DNA from: DATFVA01 sp963743325
Lineage (GTDB): Bacteria > Bacteroidota > Ignavibacteria > Ignavibacteriales > Ignavibacteriaceae
Assembly: GCA_963743325.1 (NCBI GenBank)
Contig: CAVUOZ010000005.1
Location: forward strand, 558,001 to 622,000
Direction: 5' to 3'
DNA length: 64,000 bases
The position numbers and the translations under genes are program-made. The stretch's first letter is position 1; the number at the start of each line of letters is the position of its first letter. The notes under the pieces were generated by a model, which worked only from the letters and a program-made list of their open reading frames with translations, was not told where the DNA came from and did not search any database. Below are positions 54,083 to 62,817 of this stretch, in pieces.

Positions 54083-56653
54083 ATGCATAAATTCCTGGGT
54101 ACATACAACGTAGTACCATCATTACCTGAGAATCTTGAAAAACTCAGAGAGGTCGCATATAATCTGCACTGGACATGGCACTCGGATTCAAGAGAACTCT
54201 TCCGGAGACTCGACAGGGAACTATGGGACGACACAAATCATAATCCTGTTATGATGCTGGGAAATGTAAGCCAGGAAAGACTTGAGGAAGTTTCACACGA
54301 CGATGGATTTATTGCTCACCTTGAGCGCGTTTATAATAAGCTTAAGGAATATCTAAATGAGAAAACCTGGTATCAGAAAAATTATAATTTTTCTCCATCG
54401 TTTAATATTATATATTTTTCCGCGGAATTCGGACTCACCGAGTGTCTTCAGACTTATTCGGGAGGCCTGGGAGTACTGGCCGGTGATCATCTTAAGGCAT
54501 CGAGTGATCTTGGTATTCCATTGGTAGGTATGGGTTTACTGTATAAAGAAGGATATTTCCAGCAATATTTAAATTCTGACGGATGGCAGCTCGAACGATA
54601 TGAACTTAATGATTTTGATAATCTGCCTATGATCCTTGTCAGGAATGATAAAAATGAACCATTAACGCTTTCGGTATCCTTTGCTAACAGGGAGGTTTTT
54701 TTTGAGGTCTGGAAAATTCAAATAGGGAGAATCCCGCTATATCTGCTGGATACTAATATACTTCTGAATTCTGAAGCAGATCGAATTATAACAAGAACAT
54801 TATACGGAGGAAATGTTGAGACACGAATTGAACAGGAGATTATTCTTGGAATAGGGGGGATAAAAACATTACAGGCTCTGGGAATTAGACCGATGGTTTG
54901 TCATATGAATGAGGGTCACTCTGCCTTTTTATCTCTGGAGAGGATCAGGTATTTAATTCAGAATGAAGGGCTAAGTTTTACTGAAGCAAAAGAGATAGGT
55001 TATTCATCAAATATTTTTACCACACATACGCCTGTTCCGGCAGGAATTGATGTTTTTTCAAATGAGTTAGTTGAAAAATATCTGGGAAATTATTACAGAA
55101 ATGAATTAAAAATCTCCGATAAGGATTTTTATTCACTGGGAACCATTTTCAGGGATAAAGAATCGAGTGTATTTAATATGGCTCACCTGGCTATGAATAC
55201 TGCCGGAAATATCAACGGGGTGAGTAAGCTGCACGGCAAAGTATCAAAAAAAATGTGGGTGAGCGGCTTCAGGGATGTTCCGTTTAACGAAATACCTATC
55301 GGCAGTATAACCAATGGAGTTCATATCCGGTCGCATATCTCAAAAGAGATGGAAGAACTACTTGTTCAGTACATAGGCGAAAAGTGGCTGGAAAATCCGG
55401 CATCACCTAGTCTCTGGCAGAGAATAGATAAAATACCAGATGAAGAACTCTGGAGAACACATGAAAGAAGACGTGAGAGGCTTGTTGCCTTTGCAAGAAG
55501 AAGGCTAATCAGACAGGTTAAATCAAGAGGAGGTAGTCAGGCTGAGCTTACAACGGCTGCCGAAGTTCTCGATCCCGCCGCGCTTACAATTGGATTTGCC
55601 AGGAGATTTGCAACATATAAAAGAGCTACATTATTGTTCAGGAACCTGGAAAGGTTAAATCAGATTATAAGCAATAGAAACCACCCGGTACAATTTATAA
55701 TTGCAGGAAAAGCTCACCCCAAGGATGAAGAAGGCAAAAAGCTAATTCAGGATATTTGTGAAATTTCTAAAGATGAAGTTTTCAGGAGAAAGATAGTTTT
55801 TATTGAAAATTATGATATAAACGTTGCCCATTATCTTGTTGAAGGATGCGATGTATGGTTAAATACTCCCCGTCGTCCTCTTGAAGCAAGCGGTACTTCC
55901 GGTATGAAAGTTATTGCAAACGGGGGACTGAATTTCAGTGTGTTGGATGGCTGGTGGGACGAAGGATATGATCCGGAAGTTGGCTGGAAAATAGGCAATG
56001 GTGAGGAATATACCGATCCTGATTACCAGGATGAACTCGAGTCAAGATTATTATACAATACGCTTGAAACTCAGATTATCCCGCTTTATTATTCGAGGGG
56101 TGAGGACGGACTGCCGCGCGAATGGATACAAAAGGTAAAACAGTCGATGAAAAAGCTGGGGCCCTATTTTAACACACATCGCATGGTTCAGCAATATTTT
56201 GAAAACTACTATAAGGCTGCATTAGAAAAGAGACAGCTTTTCAGTGAGAGAAAGTGGAGTAATGCAAAAGAACTCGCAGGCTGGAAAGAAAATACCAGGA
56301 AAAACTGGAACAGCATAAGACTGGTTAACCTGGTTACTCCTGACAATTCAAAACCTATTTATGTGGGTCAGGAAGTTCCTATTGCTGCTGAAATCTCACT
56401 CGGTGAACTTTCTCCGCAGGATGTTGAAGTCCAGGTTTATTATGGTCCCCTTGATCAGCAGGATAATCCTGAATATAATGAGACGATCGTACTAAAATCT
56501 GAATCACGAAAGACTAAAGATGGTAATTATAAATTCACGGGTAGTATAACCACAAGAAAATCAGGACAGCAGGGATTTACAATAAGAGTATTGCCTAAAA
56601 ATCCATTACTCTTAAATTCTTTTGAGCTTGGATTAATTTACTGGGCCGGCTGA
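54083..56653 (+). CDS. glgP: alpha-glucan phosphorylase (DUF3417 type)
   Basis: 856 residues. It releases glucose 1-phosphate from glycogen or maltodextrin. An N-terminal DUF3417 domain ('NLHWTWHSDSRELFRRLD', about 28-45) precedes the phosphorylase core with 'AEFGLTECLQTYSGGLGVLAGDH' (about 114-136, shortened here to its core 'YSGGLGVLAGDH'), the substrate His in 'CHMNEGHSAF', and the PLP lysine in 'EASGTSGMKVIANGG' (about 615-629). This is the shorter, Thermotoga-type enzyme. A CGGAG site precedes ATG 54083. Its end overlaps the convergent glycosyltransferase gene by 16 bases. Confidence 0.93.
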   Translation: MHKFLGTYNVVPSLPENLEKLREVAYNLHWTWHSDSRELFRRLDRELWDDTNHNPVMMLGNVSQERLEEVSHDDGFIAHLERVYNKLKEYLNEKTWYQKNYNFSPSFNIIYFSAEFGLTECLQTYSGGLGVLAGDHLKASSDLGIPLVGMGLLYKEGYFQQYLNSDGWQLERYELNDFDNLPMILVRNDKNEPLTLSVSFANREVFFEVWKIQIGRIPLYLLDTNILLNSEADRIITRTLYGGNVETRIEQEIILGIGGIKTLQALGIRPMVCHMNEGHSAFLSLERIRYLIQNEGLSFTEAKEIGYSSNIFTTHTPVPAGIDVFSNELVEKYLGNYYRNELKISDKDFYSLGTIFRDKESSVFNMAHLAMNTAGNINGVSKLHGKVSKKMWVSGFRDVPFNEIPIGSITNGVHIRSHISKEMEELLVQYIGEKWLENPASPSLWQRIDKIPDEELWRTHERRRERLVAFARRRLIRQVKSRGGSQAELTTAAEVLDPAALTIGFARRFATYKRATLLFRNLERLNQIISNRNHPVQFIIAGKAHPKDEEGKKLIQDICEISKDEVFRRKIVFIENYDINVAHYLVEGCDVWLNTPRRPLEASGTSGMKVIANGGLNFSVLDGWWDEGYDPEVGWKIGNGEEYTDPDYQDELESRLLYNTLETQIIPLYYSRGEDGLPREWIQKVKQSMKKLGPYFNTHRMVQQYFENYYKAALEKRQLFSERKWSNAKELAGWKENTRKNWNSIRLVNLVTPDNSKPIYVGQEVPIAAEISLGELSPQDVEVQVYYGPLDQQDNPEYNETIVLKSESRKTKDGNYKFTGSITTRKSGQQGFTIRVLPKNPLLLNSFELGLIYWAG

Positions 56654-57810
56654 TTTGTTTCATTTAATATCTGTTCAAATAGTTCAGGCAGTTTGTTGAA
56701 ATCACTTTCCGAGAGTTGCCTCTCAATATTTGATTTGAAGTCGATCTTATTGCTTACTTCGAAGTAGCGGGTAATACCCCTTGAAATTGCTTCAGGACTT
56801 CCGGGCTCCACAATTATACCTGTAAAGTTATCTTTTATACACTCACTTAATCCGCCCACATTTGACGCGATCACCGGTTTACCGAAACTGTATGCTACGT
56901 TTAAGACTGCACTTTGCGTTGCGCTTCTATACGGAAGAACAAGGACATCCGATGCATTATAATATTTGCCGACTTCCTCGTTAGGCACAAACTTATTAAC
57001 GAGTATAATATTGTCTTTCAGTCCCAGCTTTTCTATCTGATCTATATATGAAGAAACTTCATCATAAAATTCTCCCACTATTAAAAGCTTGAGTTCAGGA
57101 ATCTGTTTTAATGCTTCCGGCAGGGCTGATATCAATAAATCAAGTCCCTTGTATTTTCTTACATATCCAAAGAAAAGTAAAACCTTATCATTCGATGAAA
57201 TATTTAATTCTTTTCTACTCGAGTCCCGGTTATAATTATGCTCAGTACTATAACAGTCGAAAGGCGGAAGGGTGGATCTGTATATTTTTCTTTTGGAGGA
57301 AATCTTTTTTAACTCTGAGGAAACTGCTTCAGAGAGTGCAAGAAAAATATCTGCATTACTTAATCCTAATCTTGTCAAAAAACTGTCTATGAACCGCGAT
57401 TCGTGAGAAATAAAATTTTCAGTTATAAATAATATTCTTCCTTTGTACTGTTTTTTCAATAATAAGGAAATGGTGAAATGGCAGGGGCCAAAAAATGGCT
57501 GCCACCAGTCAAAAATTACAAGATCAGCTTTTTCTTTCTTTAGCTTTGCGGCAGTTTTGAACCAGTTAAAAGGAGATATAGAATTAATCAGTCTTTCGTT
57601 AGGTACTTTTAAAGTAATTGATTTGCTTTCATCATACTGTGTTGTTCCCGGGAAAAGGAAACCGGGATAGAGGAGTGTGTAATTGAATATTTTAACATCA
57701 AACTTACTGCTGAGAGTATGATAAAGGTAAGAAACATAAGCAGCCGGTCCGCCCCTGTAAGGATAAGCAGGACCGATTATAATAATTTTCTTCCGGCGAA
57801 TATCTTTCAT
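56638..57810 (-). CDS. GT4-family glycosyltransferase
   Basis: 390 residues with the GT-B fold of family 4. The N-terminal 'IIIIGPAYPYRGGPAAYVSYL' (9-29) has the glycine-rich acceptor loop, shortened here to its core 'PAYPYRGGPAAY'. The C-terminal donor-binding part has 'LLFFGYVRKYKGLDLLISAL' and a 'VLPYRSATQSAVLNVAYSFG' region, where the usual 'E-x7-E' is partly replaced (Gln and Asn). No sugar substrate can be named. It is alone on this strand, 73 bases from the next gene upstream. Confidence 0.82.
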   Translation of the reverse strand: MKDIRRKKIIIIGPAYPYRGGPAAYVSYLYHTLSSKFDVKIFNYTLLYPGFLFPGTTQYDESKSITLKVPNERLINSISPFNWFKTAAKLKKEKADLVIFDWWQPFFGPCHFTISLLLKKQYKGRILFITENFISHESRFIDSFLTRLGLSNADIFLALSEAVSSELKKISSKRKIYRSTLPPFDCYSTEHNYNRDSSRKELNISSNDKVLLFFGYVRKYKGLDLLISALPEALKQIPELKLLIVGEFYDEVSSYIDQIEKLGLKDNIILVNKFVPNEEVGKYYNASDVLVLPYRSATQSAVLNVAYSFGKPVIASNVGGLSECIKDNFTGIIVEPGSPEAISRGITRYFEVSNKIDFKSNIERQLSESDFNKLPELFEQILNETNQPAQ

Positions 57811-57883
57811 ACTAAATGATTTTATTCATTTAGCTGAAGTTACATAAAAATGAAATGATGGAAAAATCTTCAATTTTATCCGG

Positions 57884-59395
57884 TCAACGATAAAAATCTG
57901 TATCATTGCCGGGTTCATCGTTATCTTCATCAGATGACATAGTGAACATTGAGCTCAGCATATCCTTGAATTGTATACCGGTTTCCATTTTGAATTTACT
58001 CAACAGGGAATATTCGGTTAAACCATGCAGCACAAATTCCATTAATAGCAGATGATTCTTTTTATCGGCTTTAGGAAAGAATTTATTCACTATATCTGAA
58101 AGTCCGGGCACTTTATTTAATGCCAGTTCATACTCTTTATCATTAAGCTCATTTAGTATATCGACAAAATTTCCTTTGTTAAACCAGTTTGTGATTTCCT
58201 GGTAAATATTCGCGTCCTGGGTTTTCTTGAGCTTATCAGGAGTCGGGAAATATTCTGCAAAGGTATTCCTGATTGCTTTACTAATGAGTATATGAGCAAC
58301 TTTTGAGGGGCCTTCCTGCTCGCCCTCATAAACAAGTTCAATCTTTCCCGTTATTGAAGGGATAACACCATAGAGATCTGAAATTCTTGCAAAGGTGCCG
58401 GCTTCTTTGTTGAGTATAACCCTTCTTTCTGCGGTGCTGAAAAGGTTTTCATATGCTGAGATCGTCAGCCTTGCGGAAACACCGCTCTTCGCATCAATAT
58501 ACTCGCTCTGACGGGCTTCAAATGCAATCTGCTCAATTAAATCCTTCAGAAGATCGTGAATCATTACCGAGTTCTTTTGTTCTTCAGATGACCGTGCTTC
58601 CTGTTCAGTAATTGATCTTGAAACCTGGATCGATTTAGGATAATGGGTAAGTATCTGGCTGTCGATTCTGTCTTTTAGGGGAGTGACAATAGAACCGCGG
58701 TTTGTATAATCCTCGGGATTGGCAGTAAAAACAAATTGAATATCCAGCGGAAGGCGGACTTTGAAACCGCGGATCTGGATATCGTTCTCCTGCAGAATAT
58801 TGAATAAAGCAACCTGTATTCTTGCCTGTAAATCCGGTAATTCGTTTATAACAAAAATGCTCCTGTGCGACCTGGGAATTAAACCGAAATGTATTACTCT
58901 TTCATCAGAGTAAGGGAGCTTTAATGCTGCGGCTTTTATCGGGTCTACATCACCGATAAGATCTGCGACAGAAACATCAGGTGTAGCTAATTTTTCTGCA
59001 TACCGTTCAGACCTGTGAACCCACTCTATCTTAGCGTCATCACCTTCATTTTTAATAAGTTCCCTGGTTATTTTTGAGATTGGATTGAAGGGATCCTCAT
59101 TGAGATCACTTCCTTGAATTACAGGTATATATTCATCTAATAAATTTATTAATAAGCGCGCAATTCTGGTTTTTGCCTGGCCGCGCAATCCCAATAATAT
59201 GATATTGTGGCGGGAAAGTATGGCTGTCTGAATATCCGGGATCACTGTTTCATCATATCCGATAATTCCGTTAAAAGGATTTTCACCTTTCTTGAGCGCA
59301 CAAATAAGATTCCCTCTCAGTTCATCCTTTATCGACCTGGTTTTATAGCCGCTACTTTTCAGTTCGCCCACGGTGGAAATTGAAACTAAATCCAT
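57884..59395 (-). CDS. AAA+ ATPase, MoxR/Mg-chelatase-like
   Basis: 503 residues. The nucleotide site is the variant 'LGLRGQAKTRIARLLINLL' (about 68-86), where Ala stands before the Lys; Walker B is 'SIFVINELPDLQ' (about 188-199), with NE in place of DE. Both variants occur in a group related to Mg-chelatase ChlI and sigma-54 activators ('NILQENDIQIRGFKVRLPLD'). Together with the VWA protein encoded 37 bases upstream on the same strand it forms an ATPase/VWA pair that probably acts as a chaperone for assembly or metal insertion. The client is unknown. Confidence 0.8.
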   Translation of the reverse strand: MDLVSISTVGELKSSGYKTRSIKDELRGNLICALKKGENPFNGIIGYDETVIPDIQTAILSRHNIILLGLRGQAKTRIARLLINLLDEYIPVIQGSDLNEDPFNPISKITRELIKNEGDDAKIEWVHRSERYAEKLATPDVSVADLIGDVDPIKAAALKLPYSDERVIHFGLIPRSHRSIFVINELPDLQARIQVALFNILQENDIQIRGFKVRLPLDIQFVFTANPEDYTNRGSIVTPLKDRIDSQILTHYPKSIQVSRSITEQEARSSEEQKNSVMIHDLLKDLIEQIAFEARQSEYIDAKSGVSARLTISAYENLFSTAERRVILNKEAGTFARISDLYGVIPSITGKIELVYEGEQEGPSKVAHILISKAIRNTFAEYFPTPDKLKKTQDANIYQEITNWFNKGNFVDILNELNDKEYELALNKVPGLSDIVNKFFPKADKKNHLLLMEFVLHGLTEYSLLSKFKMETGIQFKDMLSSMFTMSSDEDNDEPGNDTDFYR

Positions 59396-59432
59396 TAAAG
59401 CTCCTTTATTTTGTGGAAAAGAATGAAGAAAG

Positions 59433-60530
59433 TCATCTCATTCTGCGTCTCCGGTTCCTGATATAATCTTCAAAAATATATTCTCCAAGGCCTGTAAGGC
59501 TGCTGTAAAATGCACGCCCTTTATTGGTGGAAGTGAACTCCCTTACAAATTGTTGTAAATATGGATCACGGGCAATCATAAAAGTTGTAATCGAGATCCC
59601 AAGCCTCCGGCATCTTGCTGCCTGGTCCAAAGTTTTATTTACGATTTTCCTATCCAAACCAAAACTGTTTTTATAATAACGGGCTCCTTCCTTCAGGCAG
59701 GTTGGCTTTCCGTCCGTAATCATAAATATCTGTTTATTAGTTGTCTTTCTCCTGCGCAAAATATTTAATGCCAGCTCTATTCCTGCTACAGTGTTTGTAT
59801 GATAAGGTCCCACCTGCAGAAAGGGAAGATCCTTAATGGCAATAGGCCAGGCGTCATTCCCGAAGACTATAATATCCAGTGTATCCTTTGGATATTTAGT
59901 TGTGATAAGCTCCGATAATGCCATAGCGACTTTCTTTGCAGGTGTAATCCTGTCTTCGCCGTACAATATCATGGAGTGAGAAATATCAATCATCAATACA
60001 GTTGAAGTAAGTGCCTTAAAATCTTTCTCTTCAACCTCAAGGTCGTCTTCTGTTAATTTGAAATCTTCTATTCCATGATTAACCTGGGAATTCTTAATCG
60101 AATTGGTAACATCAATCTGATCCATTGTATCACCAAAACTAAATTCACGCCTGTCTGAAGTGAGTTCATCACCACTGCCGGAATAAGGAGTACGATGATT
60201 TCCCCGCTTTGACTTCTTCAACTTTCCAAAGATTTCCTCAAGAGACTGTTTCCTGATAGACTGTTCGCTCTTTGCGGTTATGACGAAAATATTTTTCTCT
60301 GAATTTTCCTCGATATACTGCTTATCCCTGAGTTCATTAATAAAATCACCAATCCCATACTTATTATCAGTGAGATTATACTTCTTATCGAGTTCATTCA
60401 TCCAGTCCAGCGCCTCACTGACATCACCTGAAGTAATCGTCAATAACTGCAGGAATATTTTAAGAAGATCCTCAAAACGGTTCTTACCGCTGCTTCCCGG
60501 AATAAATTCCGTAAATCTGTGTCCGATCAT
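59433..60530 (-). CDS. von Willebrand factor A domain protein
   Basis: 365 residues. A helical N-terminal half (1-165) is followed by a VWA domain with an intact metal-ion site: 'MIDISHSMILYG' (DxSxS, about 184-195), a Thr in 'HTNTVAGIELAL', and 'FMITDGKPTCLK' (about 270-281). It ends with a basic tail ('YIRNRRRRMR'). It is read before the AAA+ gene at 57884-59395, and the pairing mirrors ChlD/ChlI and MoxR/VWA systems. No membrane segment or signal peptide is visible, so it should be cytoplasmic. Confidence 0.82.
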   Translation of the reverse strand: MIGHRFTEFIPGSSGKNRFEDLLKIFLQLLTITSGDVSEALDWMNELDKKYNLTDNKYGIGDFINELRDKQYIEENSEKNIFVITAKSEQSIRKQSLEEIFGKLKKSKRGNHRTPYSGSGDELTSDRREFSFGDTMDQIDVTNSIKNSQVNHGIEDFKLTEDDLEVEEKDFKALTSTVLMIDISHSMILYGEDRITPAKKVAMALSELITTKYPKDTLDIIVFGNDAWPIAIKDLPFLQVGPYHTNTVAGIELALNILRRRKTTNKQIFMITDGKPTCLKEGARYYKNSFGLDRKIVNKTLDQAARCRRLGISITTFMIARDPYLQQFVREFTSTNKGRAFYSSLTGLGEYIFEDYIRNRRRRMR

Positions 60531-60618
60531 AGTAAATTTTAGTATTGTTAAGCTCTTAACACTAATTTGGAGACTAAAGTTCAGGAATGCAAGGAAATAA
60601 TTTCAGGTTTACTGCAGG

Positions 60619-62088
60619 TCACTTTGTTTTTGTGATTTTCTGTATCATACTTAAGGCATAGGCATTTGATCTTTCAATTTTGAAGGCCAGTCTGTAATGA
60701 TTCAGAGCCATTCCAATATTTCCATCCTTATAATAAGCATCGGCAAGGCCAATGAATGGTTTTGCCTCCCCCGGGAACCTGTTAATCATAAATTTAAAAT
60801 ACTGTATTGCTTCCGGTGTCTTTTTTATTCCGATTAAATCATATCCGAATACCGAGATTTCGCTGAGAGAAATATCAAATTTATCTGAAGAATCCTGCTG
60901 TATTTCTTTGTACTTCGAGATAACCGAATCAATTCCCGAAGAAATAAAAATCTCCATTAATCTGTCTGAAAGCTGCGCTTTTGGGTATTCAATTTTATTA
61001 TCAAGCATAATGGAAGCAAGATCAATCGCAGGTTTACCGTTATTTCTGTCCCTGATATTTATCAAATCAACTGCCGCCAGTTTTTCTGCGGGATAGACAA
61101 TAAGAAGGGAAGTGCCGCTATATCCTTCGTGAGCAAAATATTTTCTTCCTGATTTATCAGTGCCCAGAGTAAACCCCAATCCATAACTAATCTTTGTTCC
61201 GTTTTTCAATTTGGTCGGAATCAGCATTGAATCGAGGGTTTCCGGTTTTATCAGCTTTCCCTCTAGGAGGCGAATAGAAAATTTCAGAAGATCTTCAGAT
61301 GTTGATAGCAGTCCGCCTCCCGGATATTTAATACTTAAATCCGACAGGGGTCCATTCTCAAGAATTCTGTATTTATTCCTTGTATATAATCTTGCTCTGT
61401 CATTTATGATTTTTTCCTGGTAATCCGGAAAGGTTGAATTCATATCAGAAGGTTCAAAAATGTTTTTTTTAAGGTATTCTTCGAACGACAGACCTGAGAT
61501 ATTTTCGATTACGGAACCGAGAAGATTATAGCCAAGAGTTGTATAGAGATATTTTGTGCCGGGTTGATAAACAAGTGAGTCCTTTGAAATTATTTCCACA
61601 GCATCTTTTATAGAAGTATAATGATCCTTACTATCAAATTCATCTGTGGAATAATTCCTTATTCCGGAGGTATGATTCAGGAGCTGCCTGACAGAAAATT
61701 TCCATCTCTTCCTGGGAAAATATGGAATATAAGTCCTTGCATCTGCATCCAGCTTAATTTTTCCCCTTTCAACCAGCTGCATTACGGCGACGGCAGTAAT
61801 ACATTTTGATAATGATGCGATCCGGAAATGAGTCCGGGACGTGGCAGAAGAATTGTTTTCAACATCAGCAAGGCCGCAGGCATCCAGCCAGAATATTTCG
61901 CCGTCTTTAGCAATTCCTGCAGATATACCGGGAATAAGCTTATTCTTCTGATATTCTTTCAGATATGAACCAAGTTCTTTTTTAATCGCCTGAGGGTAAG
62001 TTTGTGCATAAAGATTGACAGCAAAAAAGAATACTGTTATGGATACTAAGAGGAAAGTGAATCTGATGTAATTAAATATTCTGTTCAT
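60619..62088 (-). CDS. beta-lactamase-fold serine hydrolase with C-terminal TPRs
   Basis: 489 residues from ATG 62088; a longer frame to 62160 adds 24 residues ahead of the signal peptide. Signal peptide at about 9-28 ('LLVSITVFFFAVNLYAQ'). The S-x-x-K site is in 'FRIASLSKCITAVAVMQL'; other class C landmarks are 'LLNHTSGIRNY', 'TTLGYNLLGSVIE' (the usual YSN is YTT here) and 'HEGYSGTS'. The last 60 residues are TPR-like ('PFIGLADAYYKDGNIGMALN'). Probably a periplasmic peptidase or esterase rather than an antibiotic-resistance enzyme. Confidence 0.82.
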   Translation of the reverse strand: MNRIFNYIRFTFLLVSITVFFFAVNLYAQTYPQAIKKELGSYLKEYQKNKLIPGISAGIAKDGEIFWLDACGLADVENNSSATSRTHFRIASLSKCITAVAVMQLVERGKIKLDADARTYIPYFPRKRWKFSVRQLLNHTSGIRNYSTDEFDSKDHYTSIKDAVEIISKDSLVYQPGTKYLYTTLGYNLLGSVIENISGLSFEEYLKKNIFEPSDMNSTFPDYQEKIINDRARLYTRNKYRILENGPLSDLSIKYPGGGLLSTSEDLLKFSIRLLEGKLIKPETLDSMLIPTKLKNGTKISYGLGFTLGTDKSGRKYFAHEGYSGTSLLIVYPAEKLAAVDLINIRDRNNGKPAIDLASIMLDNKIEYPKAQLSDRLMEIFISSGIDSVISKYKEIQQDSSDKFDISLSEISVFGYDLIGIKKTPEAIQYFKFMINRFPGEAKPFIGLADAYYKDGNIGMALNHYRLAFKIERSNAYALSMIQKITKTK

Positions 62089-62130
62089 TTTAAATAAGAA
62101 GTGAAAACACGGATAGTAATATAAGAAGGA

Positions 62131-62157
62131 AAAGGGATTGAGATTAATCAATCCCTT
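62131..62157 (-). terminator. stem-loop downstream of clpP
   Basis: AAGGGATTGA (62132-62141) and TCAATCCCTT (62148-62157) make a perfect 10-bp stem with a six-base loop, seven bases after the clpP stop in the leftward direction. A TTTTCCTTCTTAT stretch follows on that strand. It likely ends the tig-clpP transcript. Confidence 0.65.
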
Positions 62158-62163
62158 CAATAA

Positions 62164-62817
62164 TTACTTTTTAGTGTCGGTAAGGGGAATTCTTTTTTCG
62201 ATAATATTATCAATCAGTTTATAATCTTTAGCTTCCTGTGCTGATAGAAAATAATCCCTGTCGCAGTCCTTGGTAATCTGTTCAATAGTTTTACCGGTAT
62301 GCTCTGCAAGGATCTTATATAGGGTATCTCTTGTTTTCAACATTTCTTTGGCGTGAATTTCGATATCGGATGTTTGTCCCTGCAGACCGCCGACCCAGGG
62401 CTGATGAATCATAATCTTGGCATTGGGAAGGGAAGTCCTTTTCCCGGCGGCACCACCTGCCAGGAGAATTGCACCCATGCTTGCGGCCATACCGACGCAA
62501 ATGGTAGAGATATCCGGTTTTACGTATTTCATTGTATCATAAATTGCAAGTCCAGCAGTTACGCTTCCTCCTGGTGAATTAATATAGACATTAATATCCT
62601 TTTCAGAATCTTCAGCTTCCAGGAAAATTAATTGTGCAATAATTAAGCTTGCAATGTGATCATCTATGGCTGTTCCTATGAAAATTATTCTTTCCCTGAG
62701 AAGCCGGGAAAAAATATCCATTCCGCGTTCTCCGCGCCCTGTTTGTTCGATAACATAAGGGACCAGCTGGTTATAAATTGTGCCCGTCTGCTGACGGGAT
62801 TCAGGATGATATATCAT
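62164..62817 (-). CDS. clpP: ATP-dependent Clp protease proteolytic subunit
   Basis: 217 residues. The catalytic Ser is in 'CVGMAASMGAILLAGG' (about 109-124), the His in 'IMIHQPWVGGLQGQ' (about 135-148) and the Asp in 'KDCDRDYFLSAQEA'. It forms the tetradecameric barrel that degrades proteins unfolded by ClpX or ClpA. Its ATG overlaps the trigger-factor stop (ATGA), the common tig-clpP order. ClpX would be expected next but is not present downstream here. Confidence 0.96.
   Translation of the reverse strand: MIYHPESRQQTGTIYNQLVPYVIEQTGRGERGMDIFSRLLRERIIFIGTAIDDHIASLIIAQLIFLEAEDSEKDINVYINSPGGSVTAGLAIYDTMKYVKPDISTICVGMAASMGAILLAGGAAGKRTSLPNAKIMIHQPWVGGLQGQTSDIEIHAKEMLKTRDTLYKILAEHTGKTIEQITKDCDRDYFLSAQEAKDYKLIDNIIEKRIPLTDTKK

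Noticed and set aside
60619..62088. Antibiotic-resistance beta-lactamase
   Set aside because: The YSN motif is altered, TPR repeats follow, and the layout is that of general serine hydrolases or esterases.
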